From Candidatus Zixiibacteriota bacterium (GTDB taxonomy: Bacteria > Zixibacteria > MSB-5A5 > GN15 > FEB-12): 33,369 nucleotides of DNA. Positions 8,086 through 16,285 of this stretch are shown here, piece after piece. The stretch is taken from contig JAWXAN010000054.1 in assembly GCA_034439475.1 (NCBI GenBank), positions 1 to 33,369 on the forward strand, written 5' to 3'. Made by a program: the position numbers and the translations under genes. The stretch's first letter is position 1. Each line of letters begins with the position of its first letter. The notes below the pieces were generated by a model. That model was not told the origin of the DNA and ran no database searches. It saw only the letters and a list, made by a program, of their open reading frames with translations.

Positions 8086-8229
8086 AATGTCATTCCGGCG
8101 CAGGCCGGAATCCAGGGTAAATAGACGTGCAGGCCATCATTGGCCTGCACCACATATAAAAGCCCACAGCGAGCGATGAGCAACGAATGAAGAGAAGATG
8201 GATTCCCTAGCTTTCGCTGGAATGACATT
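8086..8229. repeat. 144-bp gene-less inverted-repeat element (MITE/REP-like)
   Basis: The ends are inverted copies: AATGTCATTCC at 8086 and GGAATGACATT ending at 8229, a perfect 11-bp match. Each arm is a small palindromic unit (8086-8117 and 8195-8229). The inner side of the right arm carries AAGATGGATTC, as in the 37-bp repeats at 24699 and 25079. The middle holds a strong hairpin, GTGCAGGCC (8127-8135) with GGCCTGCAC (8142-8150). There is no ORF. It looks like a non-autonomous relative of the unit that encloses the GIY-YIG gene at 24699-25115. Confidence 0.6.
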
Positions 8230-8237
8230 AACCTATT

Positions 8238-8285
8238 CCGTCGGGTCTTGCCGGTCTTCTTAGGGCGGTGTGACCTGACGGTCAC
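8238..8285. repeat. Dispersed repeat shared in inverted order with 20687-20775
   Basis: CCGTCGGGTCTTGC (8238-8251) is the reverse complement of 20762-20775. GTGACCTGACGGTCAC (8270-8285), itself nearly palindromic, is the reverse complement of 20687-20702. The two elements keep the same relative order when one region is inverted, so this is one repeat family present twice in the window in opposite orientation. Confidence 0.6.
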
Positions 8286-8314
8286 CCGGCGCGCGACACC
8301 CCTCTCAACACACA

Positions 8315-8349
8315 CAAAAAAAGCCCCCGCACGAATGCGAGGGCTTTTA
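8315..8349 (-). terminator. Rho-independent terminator of the cohesin/dockerin protein gene
   Basis: Read on the minus strand, a 12-bp stem, one pair of it imperfect, is closed by a TTCG-type loop (AAAGCCCTCGCA / TGCGGGGGCTTT). It is followed by a run of seven T, about 30 nt after the stop codon at 8380. It is a clear intrinsic terminator and places the end of the transcription unit before the repeat region. Confidence 0.88.
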
Positions 8350-8379
8350 CTTATCAGAAAGTTTTCTCTATGAAGTAAA

Positions 8380-10968
8380 TTACTTCAACAAGACCGCTTT
8401 CTTGACTTCGCTGAACGTACCGGCGTTTACCTTATAGAAGTAAATACCTGAGGCAACGTTCGAAGCATCCCATTCAATGATCTTGTAACCAGCGTCGGCA
8501 TGGCCTTCGAATGTCTGAACAACCTGACCTTGGACGTTATAAATCGTCAAGGTATAGTCGCTTGCATTCGGCAGAGCCAAGCTAATGTTGGTTTTGGGGT
8601 TGAACGGATTAGGATAGTTCTGGGACAGAGCAAAGGCTGTCGGAACTACGACCTTGTTGACAGTAATCGAATTGCCATAAATGTCGGCCATCTCGATTGA
8701 GGTAACAGAACCAGCAACTTCGATGAATGCGCCGGTAAAGCCGGTCACCTTCTCGATTGCGGTTTCGTTGCCTTCAAGTCCAATCATCGGCACAATGATA
8801 ATACGAGTGTTCGTACCATCGAATAGATATTCCATGCCCATGTTTTCGGCGAGAAGTTTCGGAACGACATTTCCAGCAACAGTCATAGCAACACCACCAA
8901 GGTTGACGCCGTTCACTGACCAGACATCTCCGGTCTGATTGGCGTTAACAGAGATGAGGTCCAGCTTAGGATTTTGAGCTGCGTCTCCTACAACAATACG
9001 GATAGCCAACACTAAGTCAGCAACCGTTAATGCCGTACCGTCAGCATTGACATCGGAGGCGGCAATAGAACCATTGACATGTGTAGTGAAAGCACTGAGT
9101 CCCTGGGTGAAATAATTAGTGAACATAACGACGTCGGCGATTTCAATATAAATGCCGTTGAGGTTGATGTCACCACGAGCGTCGATCGAGTCGGCGCAGA
9201 TGATGGCAATACCGCCGCTGTAGAAATCGACACAACGGACGGGTTGACCCTTGGCTGTGTAGACATCGCATAACGGAGCGACAGCGCCATATGCGCTCGG
9301 GAGAGTACCGTCACTCAGTGTATCTATCTGGTAGTAGGAGCCTACACCATTGCTGGCGTAGACACGGCTGGAGATAATAAGCGAGTCTCCGCTTATTGTC
9401 GAAAGCGCGTTGTCGCCGCAATCATACCAGAAGAAGTCGATAGGAACCCACTGACATTCGAATGTACGATTGTTCGAGACAAAGAATGTCAGGATTGCCA
9501 ACTGGTTGGAGATCAAGGCGCTGCCATTAACAAAGCAATCCGGGTGGTTAGCGCCGCCGTTGTTGGTCTCGGCGATAGCCACTATACGGAGGAAGCCTTG
9601 CGGACAGCCACTGTTACCGCAGTTGCCATTCGGGCCAAAGCGATAGGTGAAATATTCCCATCCGCAATCCAGAATAAATTGACCTGGCTCAGCCTTTTGG
9701 AAGGAGAGAGCCGAAGCATCATACCGGATCAGGAAGTCAAAACCGCCCATTGGGGTGTTAAACGACGGGAAGGGATTCATTGAGACATCGACAGTCGTGA
9801 ATTCACCCTGGCCCTGGTTCGCTACTCCTTCAATGGTAATATCATTGTTAAGTACGTTGACCGTAAAGCAGCAAGTGTCAGCGTTGCTTGGACTGCAAGG
9901 AGAGCAGACTTTGGCGCTGTCAGTAACTGCAACACAGATTGAGAACGAGCCTGAGTTAGGTCCTGGATCCCAGGTAACTTGACCAGTGGCCGGGTCGACA
10001 AGAACAACGCCGGGAGCAGTGGTCGAGGCCAGGGAATAGATGAGCGGACGAGGACCTAAGTCGGAATCCGCGCCGGTTACCGAAACATTGAGCTGCTCGC
10101 CACCGCAAAGGAGGACGGGAGCAACACAAGTTATTGTCGGTGCAACGTTGGTAACACAGATAGCGAAAGTATCGAGATCTGTGGCACCGCATGAATCGGT
10201 TACCTTTACAACAACCGTATTCACGCAAACATCGTTTCCGGTGGTTAACCAGGAGATAGCGCCTGAAGTGGCGTTAACATTCAAAGCAAGCGGGCCGCTC
10301 TGTTTGGCATAGGTCAGCTTCTCACAGTTTGCCTGATCAGCATCCGTGGCAGAAGCCGAGCCTGTGTACAACGTACCCCAGGGGAGCGTGGCATCCGGAA
10401 TGGAAGCCAAGACCGGGGCGGCGTTGACAAGAGTAACCACACCATTGGTTACGGCTACAGGAAGAAGCGAAGAATTGGCAGCATTAACAAACTGGGTGGT
10501 GATAACGCCTACCGGGTTAGGATAAGTGAAAACACCATTGTTCAGGTTGATAATACCAGCGCATACATTCGCAGTTCCAACGTTAATCCTCGCGATGACC
10601 TTCGTACCTGCCAATAAGGCAGCGTCCGTAGATACAGTTCGCATAGCGGCAAATCGGACCGTGTCCGGCGAGACTCCGTTAGCTTGAGTCAAGTCGATTA
10701 CACGATTGTCAAGTTGTGTCAAACCAGCGTCAAAAGTAACCGAAGGTATGCCAGTAAAGTTACCAGTTATCTCGAGGACAACTTCCACAGCGCTGACAGA
10801 ATCCGAGGAAACAACAGCTGTCACATTGATAGCGTTGCTTACTGCGGCTGCGCAGCGTGAGGCGTTCTTTGACTGGACTAGTACCTGGTTAGCAAACGAA
10901 GCTGATGCCGAGAATACCACCATAAAGGAGATCAGCAGCAAAGAATATATCGTTCTTTTTTGCATCAT
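8380..10968 (-). CDS. Secreted multidomain surface protein: cohesin-like, Ig-like, dockerin-like, C-terminal sorting domain
   Basis: An 862-residue exported protein. The signal peptide covers about residues 1-27 (cleavage near ASFANQ). A cohesin-like beta domain (28-180) is followed by two cadherin/He_PIG-type Ig domains (184-274 and 278-372; WLTTGNDVCVNTVVVKVTDS and the matching VTWDPGPNSG repeat). A second cohesin-like domain covers 378-540. A dockerin-like pair follows: GDINLNGIYIEIADVVMF at 599-616 and SDVNADGTALTVADLVLA at 638-655, both with DxNxnG calcium loops. A beta region (667-772) leads to the C-terminal domain (776-862), with FALSQNYPNPFNPKTNISL and a GIYFYKV ending typical of FCB sorting/FlgD-like domains. 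Cysteines are unusually frequent between 205 and 580, suggesting disulfides. The start ATG has GGAG 7 nt upstream, and the gene is monocistronic with a strong terminator. It probably serves in cell-surface scaffolding or adhesion; the partner is unknown. Confidence 0.9.
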   Translation of the reverse strand: MMQKRTIYSLLLISFMVVFSASASFANQVLVQSKNASRCAAAVSNAINVTAVVSSDSVSAVEVVLEITGNFTGIPSVTFDAGLTQLDNRVIDLTQANGVSPDTVRFAAMRTVSTDAALLAGTKVIARINVGTANVCAGIINLNNGVFTYPNPVGVITTQFVNAANSSLLPVAVTNGVVTLVNAAPVLASIPDATLPWGTLYTGSASATDADQANCEKLTYAKQSGPLALNVNATSGAISWLTTGNDVCVNTVVVKVTDSCGATDLDTFAICVTNVAPTITCVAPVLLCGGEQLNVSVTGADSDLGPRPLIYSLASTTAPGVVLVDPATGQVTWDPGPNSGSFSICVAVTDSAKVCSPCSPSNADTCCFTVNVLNNDITIEGVANQGQGEFTTVDVSMNPFPSFNTPMGGFDFLIRYDASALSFQKAEPGQFILDCGWEYFTYRFGPNGNCGNSGCPQGFLRIVAIAETNNGGANHPDCFVNGSALISNQLAILTFFVSNNRTFECQWVPIDFFWYDCGDNALSTISGDSLIISSRVYASNGVGSYYQIDTLSDGTLPSAYGAVAPLCDVYTAKGQPVRCVDFYSGGIAIICADSIDARGDINLNGIYIEIADVVMFTNYFTQGLSAFTTHVNGSIAASDVNADGTALTVADLVLAIRIVVGDAAQNPKLDLISVNANQTGDVWSVNGVNLGGVAMTVAGNVVPKLLAENMGMEYLFDGTNTRIIIVPMIGLEGNETAIEKVTGFTGAFIEVAGSVTSIEMADIYGNSITVNKVVVPTAFALSQNYPNPFNPKTNISLALPNASDYTLTIYNVQGQVVQTFEGHADAGYKIIEWDASNVASGIYFYKVNAGTFSEVKKAVLLK

Positions 10969-11779
10969 TAAATTGCTCCTTTAATGCACTCTAAAAATCA
11001 TGTTAGTGTTCGGTGATCATACCAATCATATTGATTTTATATAGTCACCTTGTCTTACCGTTTTTTTCCCCGAAGGGTCGGGAATCGGTACCCGGCTAAT
11101 CATAAAATCATAGCGCCGGTTTGGATGACAGATGAACCGAGAGATGGGTTCAACAGCGCAATCATCTATAATTAGTTTATGGAGATATTATCGAGAAGAC
11201 TAAAACCGTAGGGCAATATCAAAAAACCCGTGGTCTTACTATCTCTAAAGAAACCGCGAATCAGAGCTTAAATCATCGTAACAATAAGTTTGAGTTACTG
11301 TTACTCAAGGTGCGAAGGATTCAAAACAGAAGCGATTTTCACACAACTATTTCCCTGGACAATGAGAAAATACCATAAAATACGATAATGTCAAGCATAT
11401 TTTTTGTGGAAATGTGAATAATTTATAAATCGACCCTGATTTCGGACTAACCGCGTCTGATTTCGGCAGCCCAAGAAGTGAGCCGCACAGATCGTTTAGA
11501 GACCCAATCTGAACCCAGTGCGACGATAGCCGGACACGCGGCACTGGATACCGTGTCGGAAATTAACGCGAACCTGAAGCCGTGATTATATGACTTTTAC
11601 ATGACTCATTAAACTAAGGGAATTTTCCAGCGGACGGTAGTTCGGGAGCAGTCACAAGTGATTATATTCACAAGCGACGGATATTCGCTTCAGAATATTC
11701 AGTGCTCGGATTTTGAAACGCACGGTGACGAGAAACAAATCTATATTTGTGAACTAATTCACAAACGAGGCCTTCATGG
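10969..11779. other. Long gene-free region with a possible structured leader
   Basis: About 810 bp without a convincing gene; the short frames at 11347-11544 and 11658-11873 lack ribosome sites and family features. On the minus strand, 100-185 nt upstream of the surface-protein start, three hairpins follow each other. They are GAACC/GGTTC (11134-11151), CCGGC/GCCGG (11092-11119) and CCCGA/TCGGG (11069-11082). The last is followed by A residues on the minus strand, so it is not a terminator. This may be the 5' leader of the surface-protein gene. I compared it by eye with the cyclic-di-GMP (GEMM) class and did not find its conserved core. The part from 11160 to 11779 is AT-rich and shows nothing I can name. 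Confidence 0.4.
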
Positions 11780-12862
11780 CTATCTTCGAATGCCACCCTT
11801 CCCGTGGTGTTCCACCTGCCGAAGGGAAAGCTGGGCTGCCCGGAGAGCGGCGGCGGCGGCCTTGGGGCGATGATTGTCTATGAACCCTTTTGCCAGGTCC
11901 AATTGGTCCAAACCTTGCCGGAGAAATTTGGCTGTTTTATCCTTCCGGGGCCCCCTTTTTTCATTAATTCTTGATGCCAGTATTTTAGCTTCGGCTCTCA
12001 ATTTATCGTAGTATTTGAGAAGTCCCTCTGAGCCATGGCATGCCTGTTCTGCCATTCCAGCCAACTCCCGGCTTCGATGAAGCTCCCTAAGCGCCAAGAG
12101 GGGACGGCCATTGGCAGACCTTTCGCGGGCCTTTTCGTGCGCTCTACCGGCCTCTTCGAGAAGTTCAAGAGTCTCTTGGGAGTCAATGCAATCAGATGCC
12201 GAACGACGGGTTTGATCTATCGCTCCTTGGACTCGCTGGGAAAGGTGCTCGAATTGCCGCTTTTCGCTTACTCGGTTGTTTTCGCCACGAAGTACTTTCT
12301 CACAGGCCCTCTCTGCCTGCTCCGAAAGTCTGAGAGCCGGACGAAACTCGTGGTTTCTATACAATACCCATGCTCGCTCCAAATCCGAGCGAGCCGATTG
12401 GTAAAGCTCAAAGCGTCCATGAGCAGAATCCTGGCCTATCTCTGCTTCGGTTCGGTCGACAAGCTCCTGAATCCGCTCGAGTCTGCGGAGCACAAAATCG
12501 TCGAGTCGTTCCCCTTTCGGGCTATTGCCAAGCGAGCTTTGGGCAGTTTCATGGGCCTGAGCAGTAAATTGACGGGCAAGCCGGAATCCTGATTCGGTGC
12601 GCAGGGAGAAACTTACCCACGCCTCTTTCTGAAGTTCTCCGGCCTGCGCGGCAAGTTTCTGTGATATTGGATTCGAAGAAGTCCTTGCCTTATTGGAAGC
12701 TCGAGCGATAAGATCGTCGGTCTGTTCCAGTTCACTTTGGAGCATGACAATCCGTCGAGAATCGTCGTTTGGCTGTGCTCCTGCACCTATAACTGGGAGC
12801 ACCAGAAGGAGCATGGCCAAAAGGATAACAAGGCGCGATTTTATTAATCTTATGATTTGCAT
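11780..12862 (-). CDS. Secreted alpha-helical protein of unknown function
   Basis: About 360 residues. A classical signal peptide (MQIIRLIKSR, a hydrophobic core LVILLAMLLLVLPV, cleavage near GAGAQ) is followed by an almost entirely helical protein rich in Glu, Arg, Ala, Leu and Gln. It is probably coiled-coil or TPR-like. ARSDLERAWVLYRNHEFRPALRLSEQAERACEKVL near the middle and RELHRSRELAGMAEQACHG later look like two related helical hairpins with the pattern alanine-rich helix, then A-E-x-A-C. It ends in a basic tail (HHGKGGIRR). The start is uncertain: ATG at 12862 gives the cleaner signal peptide. ATG at 12886 lies 10 nt after a TATATT box (12897-12902) and could be nearly leaderless. It stands alone between gaps. 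No family is recognised. Confidence 0.75.
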   Translation of the reverse strand: MQIIRLIKSRLVILLAMLLLVLPVIGAGAQPNDDSRRIVMLQSELEQTDDLIARASNKARTSSNPISQKLAAQAGELQKEAWVSFSLRTESGFRLARQFTAQAHETAQSSLGNSPKGERLDDFVLRRLERIQELVDRTEAEIGQDSAHGRFELYQSARSDLERAWVLYRNHEFRPALRLSEQAERACEKVLRGENNRVSEKRQFEHLSQRVQGAIDQTRRSASDCIDSQETLELLEEAGRAHEKARERSANGRPLLALRELHRSRELAGMAEQACHGSEGLLKYYDKLRAEAKILASRINEKRGPRKDKTAKFLRQGLDQLDLAKGFIDNHRPKAAAAALRAAQLSLRQVEHHGKGGIRR

Positions 12863-13093
12863 ACTTATTAAATAAACAACCGGCATGCCTACCACAAATA
12901 TAGCCCTAAACTATTATAAAACAATGATATATATTGCTCACCAATTCTCTCATGACTGCTTAATGAACCTCGGGGTACATTAGCGCACATTGCAATGACC
13001 CAATCGGGATAAAACCTCATCTTAAATGATGTGGGCGGTTTCGCAATAGTCACCTATGCTCCCAAAACGGCTATTGGTATAGTTTTCAATCGT

Positions 13094-14431
13094 CTACCCC
13101 TTTATTTCATGGGCTTTCATCCGGCTGTATAGCCGTCGCCGGGTAATTTTCAATAATTTTGCCGCCTCGGTTTTATTTCCCTCACTCTTTTCAAGAGCCT
13201 TGAGAATCATCTCCCGTTCCGCCTGTTCAAGACCTTCGCTTTCAGTTCGTGAATTGGTGACTAATGGGCGGCTGTCAGAATCGGATTCGATATCCAACGA
13301 AAAGTGGTCGACTGTCAGTCGTTCACCGTCAGCGAGAATGACTGCCCGCTCAAGGGCGTTTCTTAACTCTCTAATGTTTCCCGGCCAATCATAGGAGATG
13401 AGCAGATCGGCGACTGGCTTATCCAGAGTACTGAATGCATAACGAAGCTTGCGAAGGATAGAGATCGCAATTTCAATGACATCGTTCCCGCGTTCTGAGA
13501 GCGCCGGCATTTCGATGGGAAAGACATTGAGACGGAAATAGAGGTCTTCACGAAACTTTCCTGTCTGGATTTCGGTCTTGAGATTCCTGTTCGTAGCCGC
13601 GATAACACGGACATCGATCGGAATCGTGTCGACTCCGCCGACCCGAACGAGATTGCGCTCTTCCAGCACTCGAAGGAGCTTGGTTTGCATCGAAAGCGGC
13701 ATTTCCCCGATTTCATCGAGGAAAATTGTGCCTCGTTCAGCAAGTTCAAACCGTCCCCGTTTTCGAGCAACCGCGCCGGTGAACGCTCCTTTCTCATGAC
13801 CAAAGAGCTCGGATTCAAGAAGTGTCTCGGTGAGGGCGGCACAATTGACGGCGATAAAGGGCTGGGCTTTTCGCGGTGAGATATCATGAATCATTCGGGC
13901 GGCGAGTTCTTTGCCTGTCCCGGATCTTCCAGTAAGGAGAACTGTCGCCGAGGCGGGGGCGACTTTGGCAATCATAGTTTTGATGCGGGTTGCAGATGAT
14001 GAAGTACCAATGAATTCCACTCCGATCTTCTCCATCGCGGCCTGTTCAAAATGTTCTTTGAGAGAGCTGAGTTTTTGTTTGTCGGCGAGCTTTTTTACTT
14101 GGAGGGCAAGCTCTTCGAGTGAAAAGGGTTTGATGAGGTAATCGGCCGCCCCGAGTTTCATGGCCTTGACCGCAGATTCGATAGAGCCGAAGGCGGTCAT
14201 GAGAATAACCTCGGTGCCGTCTTTCTCGAGGCCCTTTTCGAGAATTTTCATGCCATCGATATCGGGCATGGACAGATCGGTTATGACGATATCAAATGAG
14301 TGCTTGTCGAGCAGAAAAAGAGCTTCGGCGGGACGAGTGGTTGTCGTGACGGTATGACCGGCATCTTCGAGTTCCCCGCAGATGAGCGAGGTCATTTTTG
14401 GTTCGTCGTCAACGATTAATATTCTGGCCAT
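13094..14431 (-). CDS. NtrC-family sigma-54-dependent response regulator
   Basis: 445 aa with the full three-domain layout. The receiver (1-120) has VDDEP, Asp52 in VITDLSMPDIDG and Lys101 in LIKPF. The AAA+ domain (about 138-370) has Walker A TGRSGTGKE (167-175), the sigma-54 contact loop GAFTGA (215-220) and Walker B TIFLDE (235-240). The C-terminal Fis-type helix-turn-helix (about 399-445) has GNKTEAAKLLKITRRRLYSRM. When phosphorylated it should activate RNA polymerase carrying sigma-54. It overlaps the 3' end of the sensor kinase gene by 23 bp, so the two form a cognate, translationally linked pair. No target promoter with a clear -24/-12 sequence was found by eye in this window. It resembles ZraR/AtoC/HydG regulators; the signal is unknown. 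Confidence 0.95.
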   Translation of the reverse strand: MARILIVDDEPKMTSLICGELEDAGHTVTTTTRPAEALFLLDKHSFDIVITDLSMPDIDGMKILEKGLEKDGTEVILMTAFGSIESAVKAMKLGAADYLIKPFSLEELALQVKKLADKQKLSSLKEHFEQAAMEKIGVEFIGTSSSATRIKTMIAKVAPASATVLLTGRSGTGKELAARMIHDISPRKAQPFIAVNCAALTETLLESELFGHEKGAFTGAVARKRGRFELAERGTIFLDEIGEMPLSMQTKLLRVLEERNLVRVGGVDTIPIDVRVIAATNRNLKTEIQTGKFREDLYFRLNVFPIEMPALSERGNDVIEIAISILRKLRYAFSTLDKPVADLLISYDWPGNIRELRNALERAVILADGERLTVDHFSLDIESDSDSRPLVTNSRTESEGLEQAEREMILKALEKSEGNKTEAAKLLKITRRRLYSRMKAHEIKG

Positions 14432-15761
14432 GAGCGTCTTTCATATCGACCGGCAGCGTTACTACCATAGCTGTCCCTTCGTTTTTCTTTGATTCAATGT
14501 GTAGATTTCCGCCCATTTCGACAATTAGTTTTTTTGAGAGATACAGACCCAGCCCGGATCCGGTTTGTTTTGTCGTATAAAAGGGTTCAAACAGTTTCCT
14601 CTGCTCTTGTTTCGAGATGCCGGTTCCCGTATCGATAACGTGTATGCTGAATGTTCGCGCTTGTTGCTCAAAAAACAATCCTAACGTAATAGGCTTAGTG
14701 GCATTCTTACAGGCATCGGCGCCGTTGAATAACAAATTGACAAGAACCTGGCGAAGCGAGCCCCGGTAGCTGGTCACCGGAAAAGTATCGGGCAATTCAT
14801 ACTCCAACCAAATTATAACTTCAGGAGCGTATTTTGCCACAATCTGTTTTTTGACGTCTGAAATAAACGGGATGCAGTCAAAGCGTTCGGCATGGTCACC
14901 GGAGAGCAGAGCGCCATCAGCCTTGGCAAAAGAGAGATAGCCCGAAACGACTCCATTGAGCCGGTCGGCCTCTTCTATTATATCTCCGGCTTCGTTCATA
15001 TCTGTCTTTTTTTTTATTCGTTCTGCCGAGCCGCGAATAATCATGAGGGGGGTTTTTATTTCGTGGGCCACCACTGCGACCATCCGTCCAAGGTAGGCAT
15101 GAGTTTCGCTCAGGAATAGTCTTCGTTCGGTTCGATTCAATTGGCGTTGTAAAAGCAGGAAGATCAATCCAAGACCAAGTCCCGCGAGAAGTGACATAGC
15201 TGTCGAAAAGCTCAAACCCGTTTTGAGTGTGTATAGGTCCTCAAAATAATCGACACTGGCTTCAACTCCCAGCACGGCATAGGTGACACCCAGCGAGTCA
15301 CGAATGGGAGCGAATACAGACTTGAGATAAAGTGAGCCGGTCTGATAGGTGGGACTGACAATAACATTCTCAGTCAATCCAAAGAACAGCGAATCAAGAT
15401 AAATACCATTGATAAGCGTCAGGAAATAAGTCGAATCGGCTTCCAGAGAGGTAGTCGCAAGATAGCGATATGTCTCATCAAGGATAAAGACTTCTGACAG
15501 TGAATCAGTCAGCCGGAGTTCTTCGAGCAGGCCGACGGTTGCCGCATAGCTGTCAAGATCTCCGTCTCTCAATGAGAGGATTAAAGAATTAGACAAAGTG
15601 ATGGTCGATGCCTGCGCAAGTGACGACAGCCGTCGGGCAAGTTGCTCGTCGAGCATCCGTTCGGTCTTCTGATAAAAGAGCCACCACACCAAATTGACAA
15701 GCACAATGAGAAGAACCGTGAATACGGCGATAAGTATCAGACGCTGGCTCGGTAAACGCAT
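14409..15761 (-). CDS. Membrane sensor histidine kinase
   Basis: 450 aa, partner of the NtrC-type regulator. The first membrane segment is at about 8-30, and an extracytoplasmic sensor domain at about 33-180 includes the PAS/Cache-like strand pattern FILDETYRYLATTSLEADS. The second membrane segment is at about 184-204. The dimerisation/phospho-acceptor box has His233 (VVAHEIKTPLM). The HATPase domain has an N box (LVNLLFNGADACKNA), a G1 box (DTGTGIS) and a G2 box (GSGLGLYLSKKLI). The H box with E-I-K-T-P and the single receiver partner match the NtrB/ZraS-like class. No Shine-Dalgarno lies at a normal distance from ATG 15761. A -35/-10 pair ends 6 nt upstream of it, suggesting a leaderless message. 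The sensed signal cannot be deduced. Confidence 0.94.
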   Translation of the reverse strand: MRLPSQRLILIAVFTVLLIVLVNLVWWLFYQKTERMLDEQLARRLSSLAQASTITLSNSLILSLRDGDLDSYAATVGLLEELRLTDSLSEVFILDETYRYLATTSLEADSTYFLTLINGIYLDSLFFGLTENVIVSPTYQTGSLYLKSVFAPIRDSLGVTYAVLGVEASVDYFEDLYTLKTGLSFSTAMSLLAGLGLGLIFLLLQRQLNRTERRLFLSETHAYLGRMVAVVAHEIKTPLMIIRGSAERIKKKTDMNEAGDIIEEADRLNGVVSGYLSFAKADGALLSGDHAERFDCIPFISDVKKQIVAKYAPEVIIWLEYELPDTFPVTSYRGSLRQVLVNLLFNGADACKNATKPITLGLFFEQQARTFSIHVIDTGTGISKQEQRKLFEPFYTTKQTGSGLGLYLSKKLIVEMGGNLHIESKKNEGTAMVVTLPVDMKDAHGQNINR

Positions 15762-15798
15762 TGACTAATAATCACTCCGCTGATATGTTTAGTCAATG
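15759..15798. promoter_or_regulatory. Symmetric divergent promoter between kinase and thioesterase genes
   Basis: CATTGACTAA (15759-15768) and TTAGTCAATG (15789-15798) are perfect 10-bp inverted repeats with a 20-bp spacer. Each arm contains both a TTGACT -35 box for one direction and the ATG of the gene on the other side. Plus strand: TTGACT 15761-15766, 17 bp, TATGTT 15784-15789. Minus strand: TTGACT 15796-15791, 17 bp, GATTAT 15773-15768. Both predicted start sites fall at the respective ATG (15796 and 15761). The symmetry could also be a regulator-binding site. Confidence 0.5.
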
Positions 15799-15822
15799 AA
15801 AGAAACGTCTGAGGAGAAGTCC

Positions 15823-16254
15823 ATGCCGGCTTTTACACCGCAAAATCCAAATTATCGCGCCTCGGTTGAAAAACTATTTGAGGCAACACCAATGCACAAC
15901 CATTTGGGGATTAGGTTATCGAGCATAGAGCCGGGACGGGTTGTCGCTTGTATGGAAATGCATCAATCGCTTACGCAGCAGCATGGTGCCTTTCATGCCG
16001 GGGCTTTGATTACACTCGCCGATGCCGTCGCAGGCTGCGCAGCTTGGTCGCTGATTGGCAAAGGTGAAAATCTGGTCTCTATTAGCATTAACACATCACT
16101 TGTGAGAATGGCCCAAGCGAAACGTGTTATGGCAGAAGGATGGGTAGTAAAGGCCGGCTCCAAATTTTATTTTTGTCAGGCTGAGGTCTACGATGAGTCA
16201 GATTCGAGCAAAAAACCGCTGATAGCTGCATCAATAGTGATCGGGGTGGTATAG
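15823..16254 (+). CDS. PaaI-type hotdog-fold thioesterase
   Basis: About 143 aa with a single hotdog domain of the PaaI/4HBT family. After a short helical lead, NHLGIRLSSIEPGRVVACME begins the fold. The central helix carries the active-site region QQHGAFHAGALITLADAVAG, where PaaI enzymes have HGG and an acidic residue. It ends with a beta strand, AASIVIGVV. Such enzymes hydrolyse acyl- or aryl-CoA thioesters; the substrate is unknown. The start is ambiguous: ATG 15823 has GAGGAG 6 nt upstream and fits the usual N-terminus. ATG 15796, nine codons earlier, coincides with the predicted transcription start of the symmetric promoter and would be leaderless. It is transcribed alone, divergently from the sensor kinase. 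Confidence 0.88.
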   Translation: MPAFTPQNPNYRASVEKLFEATPMHNHLGIRLSSIEPGRVVACMEMHQSLTQQHGAFHAGALITLADAVAGCAAWSLIGKGENLVSISINTSLVRMAQAKRVMAEGWVVKAGSKFYFCQAEVYDESDSSKKPLIAASIVIGVV

Positions 16255-16285
16255 CCGATGTGTGATGAAACAACCCGGTTTCCCC

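Noticed and set aside
11068-11151. A cyclic-di-GMP (GEMM-type) riboswitch upstream of the surface-protein gene
   Set aside because: GCCGGGTACCG looked similar to part of that class, but the conserved core elements upstream are absent and the stems do not match.
11347-11873. Two short frames in the gene-free region (11347-11544 minus and 11658-11873 plus)
   Set aside because: Neither has a ribosome site or plausible protein composition, and the second runs into the 3' end of the next gene on the opposite strand.
12035-12592. A 185-codon plus-strand frame
   Set aside because: It is antisense to the signal-peptide-bearing helical protein gene and has no recognisable features.
13094-15761. A sigma-54 (-24/-12) promoter controlled by the local NtrC-type regulator
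   Set aside because: Scanning by eye for TGGCAC-N5-TTGC-type sequences on both strands found only poor matches.
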